Shown here piece after piece: positions 43,250-46,699 of a stretch of 46,699 bases of DNA; position 1 is the first letter of the stretch; each line of letters opens with the position of its first letter. This DNA is from UBA1195 sp045598025 (GTDB taxonomy: Bacteria > Bacteroidota > Bacteroidia > Bacteroidales > WCHB1-69). The notes under the pieces are model-generated. The model was not told the origin of the DNA. It saw only the letters and a program-made list of their open reading frames with translations, and did no database searches. Location of the stretch: positions 1 to 46,699 of the forward strand of contig JAZLLH010000066.1 of the NCBI GenBank assembly GCA_045598025.1, in the 5' to 3' direction. A program made the translations under genes and the position numbers.

Positions 43250-43480
43250 ATGTACATATTAGGTGTTATAGGTGGTTGGGAAATCATTGTCATCCTGCTG
43301 GTTGTCTTGCTGCTTTTCGGTGGCAAAAAGATTCCCGAATTGATGAAAGGACTCGGAAAAGGCGTCCGGGAATACAAAAAAGCCGCCAATGAAGTGGAAG
43401 AAGAAATCCATTCCATCGTAAATGAAGACAAGACAACGGAAGAAAAAAAATCAAACCCTACCGATTCGGACAAGATGTAA
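43250..43480 (+). CDS. tatA: Sec-independent protein translocase subunit TatA/E
   Basis: The pore-forming Tat subunit for folded-protein export. The 76 residues show a single membrane helix (WEIIVILLVVLLLF), the hinge FGGKKIPELMKGLGKGVREYKK and an acidic tail. I chose the ATG at 43250 (MYILGVIGGWE) over an upstream TTG because the short form gives the standard TatA N-terminus. No tatC lies in the window. A lipid kinase gene follows after 8 bases. Confidence 0.93.
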   Translation: MYILGVIGGWEIIVILLVVLLLFGGKKIPELMKGLGKGVREYKKAANEVEEEIHSIVNEDKTTEEKKSNPTDSDKM

Positions 43481-43488
43481 CAGCATAT

Positions 43489-44469
43489 ATGCCCGAACAG
43501 AAACAGAATTTTATGAAACCTTTCGAAAAAGACACCATTTCCGTTTTTGAGCATTCCTGGCAAATCATAGCCAATCCGAATGCCCTGTCCAACTCCTGTT
43601 ACAAACACTGGGAAGAAATCGCATCCAAACTGGATGAATTGCAGCTGGACTACCAATTCCACATAACCGAAGAAACGGAAAAAGCACGAAAACTGGTTAT
43701 TGACCTTTGCCAAAAAGGGCACAAATACATCATGGCTATGGGTGGAGACGGTACCGTCAACCAGATAGTAAATGCCATTCTTTCGTCCGGAGTTCCGACA
43801 GAAGATATCTATCTGGCCGTACTCCCATTGGGAACAGGCAACGACTGGTGTCGCACCCACAACTACCCGCGACCACCTTTGGAATCCATCAACATATTCC
43901 TCAGAGGACAATTCGTCCGACACGATGTCGGCTTTGTGGAATGCATACAGGAGGGGAAAGTCACCTCTTCCCATTATTTCATCAACATTGCAGGATTCGG
44001 ATTTGATGCGGCCATCATCCACAAGACAGCCCATGCCAAATCCCGCAACAACAACAAAGGCATTTATCTGCTGACCCTGCTGAAAGTCCTGTTCTCCCAC
44101 CAATCCCAACGCATACACATACGCACGGAACGGGAGGACATAGAGGAAGATATATTTTCCATAGCCGTCGGCAACGGCAAATACAACGGCAACGGCATGA
44201 TGCAGGTACCCATGGCTGATCCTACCGATGGAAAATTCCACATCATGCGACTGCGTTCCATACATCCCCTCCAGGTAATCAAAAACATCAAAAACCTGTA
44301 TAAAGGACATTTGGAACAACTTCCGGAAATCACCTATTCGGAAGCATCCGACATCTATATCGAATGCAGTCCCCACACCCTGGGAGAAATAGAAGGAGAC
44401 ACCCTTCCCACCGCAGACTACCATATTACCATTCTGCCAGGAAAATTGCACATACTCACCGGACGCTAA
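43489..44469 (+). CDS. Diacylglycerol kinase-family lipid kinase (YegS/DgkB type)
   Basis: A soluble lipid kinase of 326 residues with the DAGK catalytic motifs GGDGTVN (85-91) and PLGTGNDW (113-120), and the later GFDAAIIHKTAH and GEIEGDTL regions. Substrates in this family include diacylglycerol and related lipids; which one applies here cannot be read. The ATG at 43489 (or Met9) lies 8 bases after tatA, and pyrD follows after 10, suggesting cotranscription. Confidence 0.92.
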   Translation: MPEQKQNFMKPFEKDTISVFEHSWQIIANPNALSNSCYKHWEEIASKLDELQLDYQFHITEETEKARKLVIDLCQKGHKYIMAMGGDGTVNQIVNAILSSGVPTEDIYLAVLPLGTGNDWCRTHNYPRPPLESINIFLRGQFVRHDVGFVECIQEGKVTSSHYFINIAGFGFDAAIIHKTAHAKSRNNNKGIYLLTLLKVLFSHQSQRIHIRTEREDIEEDIFSIAVGNGKYNGNGMMQVPMADPTDGKFHIMRLRSIHPLQVIKNIKNLYKGHLEQLPEITYSEASDIYIECSPHTLGEIEGDTLPTADYHITILPGKLHILTGR

Positions 44470-44479
44470 ATTATACATC

Positions 44480-45412
44480 ATGAAAACCGATTTGTCTGTA
44501 AATATACACCAACTTCACTTGCAAAACCCTGTACTTACCGCATCCGGAACTTTCGGGTACGGGGAAGAATTCGAAGATTTCATCGATTTGAACCGATTGG
44601 GGGGCATTATCGTAAAAGGGACCACGCTGAATCCGCGGGACGGAAACCCCTACCCTCGCATGGCGGAAACCCCATCCGGCATGCTGAATGCCGTGGGACT
44701 GCAAAATAAGGGTGTGGATTACTTCATCTCCACCATTTATCCGAAAATCAGAGATTATAAAACCAATATCCTGGTGAATGTATCCGGTTCCACCGTAGAT
44801 GACTATGTGGCAACTGCTGAAAAAATCGATGCTTTAGAGGATATTCCTGCCATTGAACTGAACATTTCCTGTCCCAACGTCAAAGCGGGTGGAATGGCTT
44901 TCGGCACCTCCTGCAGCGAAGCGGAAAAAGTGGTTTCGGCCGTCCGGAAAGCATACCACAAAACCCTCATTGTAAAACTTTCTCCAAATGTGACCGATAT
45001 CTCCTCCATCGCCAAGGCGGTAGAAGCTGCCGGTGCCGATTCGGTATCCCTCATCAATACCTTGCTGGGCATGGCCATCAATGCCGAGACACAGCGACCC
45101 GTTCTCTCCACTATTACCGGAGGCCTGTCCGGTGCCTGTGTCAAACCCATTGCACTCCGCATGGTATGGCAGGTCCATCAAGCTGTACGCATCCCCATTA
45201 TCGGATTGGGAGGCATCATGACAGCTACCGATGCCATTGAATTCCTTCTGGCCGGAGCTTCCGCCATTGAAATAGGCACTGCCAACTTCATTGACCCCAG
45301 AACCAGCATACAGGTGATGGAAGGAATAAAGGAATATCTGGAACGCAAGCACATCGCTTCCGTCAAAGACCTTATCGGACAATTGAAAACAGACGGAAAT
45401 GATCGCCTTTGA
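44480..45412 (+). CDS. pyrD: Dihydroorotate dehydrogenase, class 1B catalytic subunit
   Basis: Oxidises dihydroorotate to orotate in pyrimidine synthesis. The 310 residues include NPVLTASGTFGYGEEF, the FMN-site GGIIVKGTTLNPRDGNP and ELNISCPNVKAGGMAFG with the catalytic Cys typical of class 1. Further FMN-phosphate motifs are LSGACVKPIALRM and IPIIGLGGI. Class 1B enzymes normally work with the iron-sulfur flavoprotein PyrK, usually encoded next to pyrD; no pyrK is seen here. The M16 peptidase gene starts 14 bases before the pyrD stop. Confidence 0.96.
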   Translation: MKTDLSVNIHQLHLQNPVLTASGTFGYGEEFEDFIDLNRLGGIIVKGTTLNPRDGNPYPRMAETPSGMLNAVGLQNKGVDYFISTIYPKIRDYKTNILVNVSGSTVDDYVATAEKIDALEDIPAIELNISCPNVKAGGMAFGTSCSEAEKVVSAVRKAYHKTLIVKLSPNVTDISSIAKAVEAAGADSVSLINTLLGMAINAETQRPVLSTITGGLSGACVKPIALRMVWQVHQAVRIPIIGLGGIMTATDAIEFLLAGASAIEIGTANFIDPRTSIQVMEGIKEYLERKHIASVKDLIGQLKTDGNDRL

Positions 45413-46640
45413 AACATACACTTTGGCAAACGGACTGCGGGTACTGCTGCATTGCGATGAAAGCACACCTGTTGCCGCAGTCAACATTGCATACGATGTG
45501 GGATCCCGAGACGAAGATCCGGAACATACCGGCTTCGCTCATCTGTTTGAACATCTGATGTTCGGCGGATCCAAAAACATTCCCGACTTCGACACCCGCC
45601 TGCAGAAAGTCGGAGGTGAAAACAATGCCTTCACCAATACCGATTTGACGGATTACTACCTCACCGTGCCTGTCGCCAATCTGGAAACAGCTCTATGGCT
45701 GGAATCCGATCGTATGAACGAACTGGCTTTTTCAACAGAAAGTCTTGAAATACAAAGACAGGTAGTCATTGAGGAATTCAAGCAAAACTATCTCAACCAA
45801 CCATACGGAGACGTCGCTTTACTGCTGAAACCCCTGGCATACCATATCCACCCCTACCAATGGAATCCGATTGGAAAAGACACCCGTTCCATAGCTGAAG
45901 CCAGCATGGAAGAAGTCAAAGATTTCTTTTACCGTTTTTACCGGCCAAACAATGCCGTACTGACTATTGCCGGAAATTTGGAAGTGACAAAGGTAAAGGA
46001 CCTCGTTCAAAAATGGTTCGGGGATATTCCGAAAGGGGAGCCGAATCGCCGCCACCTTCCCAAGGAACCGGAACAGACGAAAGCCCGTTTCCTGCAGGTG
46101 GAAAGAGATGTGCCCAATGATTTGCTAGTCAAGGCCTATCATACCTGCAAACGATCCGACGATGCTTTTTACCCAAGCGATATGATATCCGACATCCTCT
46201 CCAATGGAAAGTCATCACGCCTGCAGCAGAGACTGGTGGAACAAAAGCGGATTTTCTCCGATATATCGGCCTACGTGACGGGAACCTTTGATGAAGGACT
46301 GTTCGTTATTTCAGGAAATCCGAACGAGGGAGTATCCTTGGACACCGCAGACCGGGCCTTGCAAGAAGAATTGCAATTGCTGTGTGACAACCCTGTACAG
46401 GAAGAAGAACTGCAAAAAATCAAGAACAAAATACAGACCCTACTATATTATGCCGATCTGCAAGTGCAGGACAAGGCCATGAACCTGGGCATATTCGAAC
46501 TTCTGGATACGGCGGAACGCTACCTTTGGGAAGAAAAACTGTATCAAAAAGTTTCTGCTCAACAAATACAGGAAACCTGTAGAAAATTATTCACCGTTGA
46601 AAACAGTTCAACACTGTATTACAAATCAATAAAGAAATAA
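45399..46640 (+). CDS. M16-family zinc peptidase (pitrilysin/MPP-like)
   Basis: A zinc metallopeptidase of 413 residues. The inverted zinc motif HLFEH is at residues 48-52 (His48, Glu51, His52), with the third ligand in QVVIEEF near residue 125. Two M16 half-domains follow, the second carrying DILSNGKSSRLQQRLVEQKR. Bacteroidota often encode M16 proteins in tandem catalytic and non-catalytic pairs; only this catalytic one is seen before the opposing gene at the window edge. It overlaps pyrD by 14 bases. Cellular substrates are unknown. Confidence 0.95.
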   Translation: MIAFETYTLANGLRVLLHCDESTPVAAVNIAYDVGSRDEDPEHTGFAHLFEHLMFGGSKNIPDFDTRLQKVGGENNAFTNTDLTDYYLTVPVANLETALWLESDRMNELAFSTESLEIQRQVVIEEFKQNYLNQPYGDVALLLKPLAYHIHPYQWNPIGKDTRSIAEASMEEVKDFFYRFYRPNNAVLTIAGNLEVTKVKDLVQKWFGDIPKGEPNRRHLPKEPEQTKARFLQVERDVPNDLLVKAYHTCKRSDDAFYPSDMISDILSNGKSSRLQQRLVEQKRIFSDISAYVTGTFDEGLFVISGNPNEGVSLDTADRALQEELQLLCDNPVQEEELQKIKNKIQTLLYYADLQVQDKAMNLGIFELLDTAERYLWEEKLYQKVSAQQIQETCRKLFTVENSSTLYYKSIKK

Positions 46641-46642
46641 AG

Positions 46643-46699
46643 CTACGCATTAACGGCTTTCAGACTCAAATCCAGACTGCGTACGGAGTGAGTGATGGC
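46643..46699 (-). CDS. 3' end of an unidentified gene on the opposite strand
   Basis: The minus strand reads 18 codons ending in TAG (46645-46643), giving the C-terminus AITHSVRSLDLSLKAVNA. The frame is open to the edge. Eighteen residues are too few to name a product. It converges on the M16 gene with a 2-base gap and no visible terminator between them. Confidence 0.6.
   Translation of the reverse strand, partial: AITHSVRSLDLSLKAVNA

Noticed and set aside
1..46699. CRISPR arrays, insertion sequences or prophage genes
   Set aside because: No regularly spaced repeats, transposase, integrase or phage structural gene was found in reading the window.

Overview
The window reads as a chromosomal segment of a Bacteroidota bacterium, most likely order Bacteroidales. 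The support is direct: TAnnTTTG promoter elements (the Bacteroidota -7 box) in front of many genes, the gene order rpsF-rpsR-rplI, DUF6029/Omp28-type envelope proteins, a TonB-dependent receptor with a carboxypeptidase-regulatory-like N-terminal domain, a PorV/PorQ-family protein and a type IX secretion (T9SS)-like C-terminal domain. Start regions mostly lack a clear Shine-Dalgarno sequence, which is normal for this phylum. I cannot name the genus from sequence alone. Coding density is high, and I see no insertion sequence, prophage or CRISPR array.

Layout. Positions 1-5727 (minus strand) hold surface-polysaccharide genes: an ABC exporter (ATPase cut by the window edge, permease) with an O6-alkylguanine-DNA alkyltransferase gene between its two subunits, then an operon of sugar transferase, UDP-GlcNAc 2-epimerase and an outer-membrane barrel protein. 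Positions 5869-6960 carry tRNA-Val, uracil-DNA glycosylase and tRNA-Leu(TAG). Positions 7016-16836 form one long surface cassette: a structured leader, a 1224-residue TonB-dependent receptor, a secreted protein of about 1.5 thousand residues ending in a sorting-domain-like fold, and a PorV/PorQ-family barrel, closed by a terminator. Positions 16852-23090 carry greA, a HIT hydrolase, rpsA with an unusual leader, hutH, an ECF sigma factor and gapA. valS lies opposite at 23110-25776, followed by a small barrel protein and tRNA-Arg(CCG).

Positions 26950-30391 encode the most unexpected pair: gatE and gatD, subunits of the archaeal-type Glu-tRNA(Gln) amidotransferase GatDE, with archaeal hallmarks intact (asparaginase-like active-site residues in GatD; AspRS-like GAD insertion and YqeY-like tail in GatE). 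Downstream come a MORN-repeat exported protein and mnmA, whose product thiolates U34 of tRNA-Gln, -Glu and -Lys, so this stretch may be a tRNA-Gln/Glu maturation neighbourhood.

Positions 32743-46699 hold two tandem tRNA-Leu genes, rpsF-rpsR-rplI, recA with a TPR lipoprotein, a thiol-redox envelope operon (TlpA-like, DUF6029, Omp28-like), an lplA / Y-family polymerase / MATE operon with overlapping genes, and a tatA / lipid kinase / pyrD / M16 peptidase run. The last bases are the 3' end of an opposing gene.

The two candidates for something little described are the bacterial GatDE pair and the receptor / giant secreted protein / PorV-like cassette. The basic leader ORF overlapping the rpsA start codon is a smaller one.
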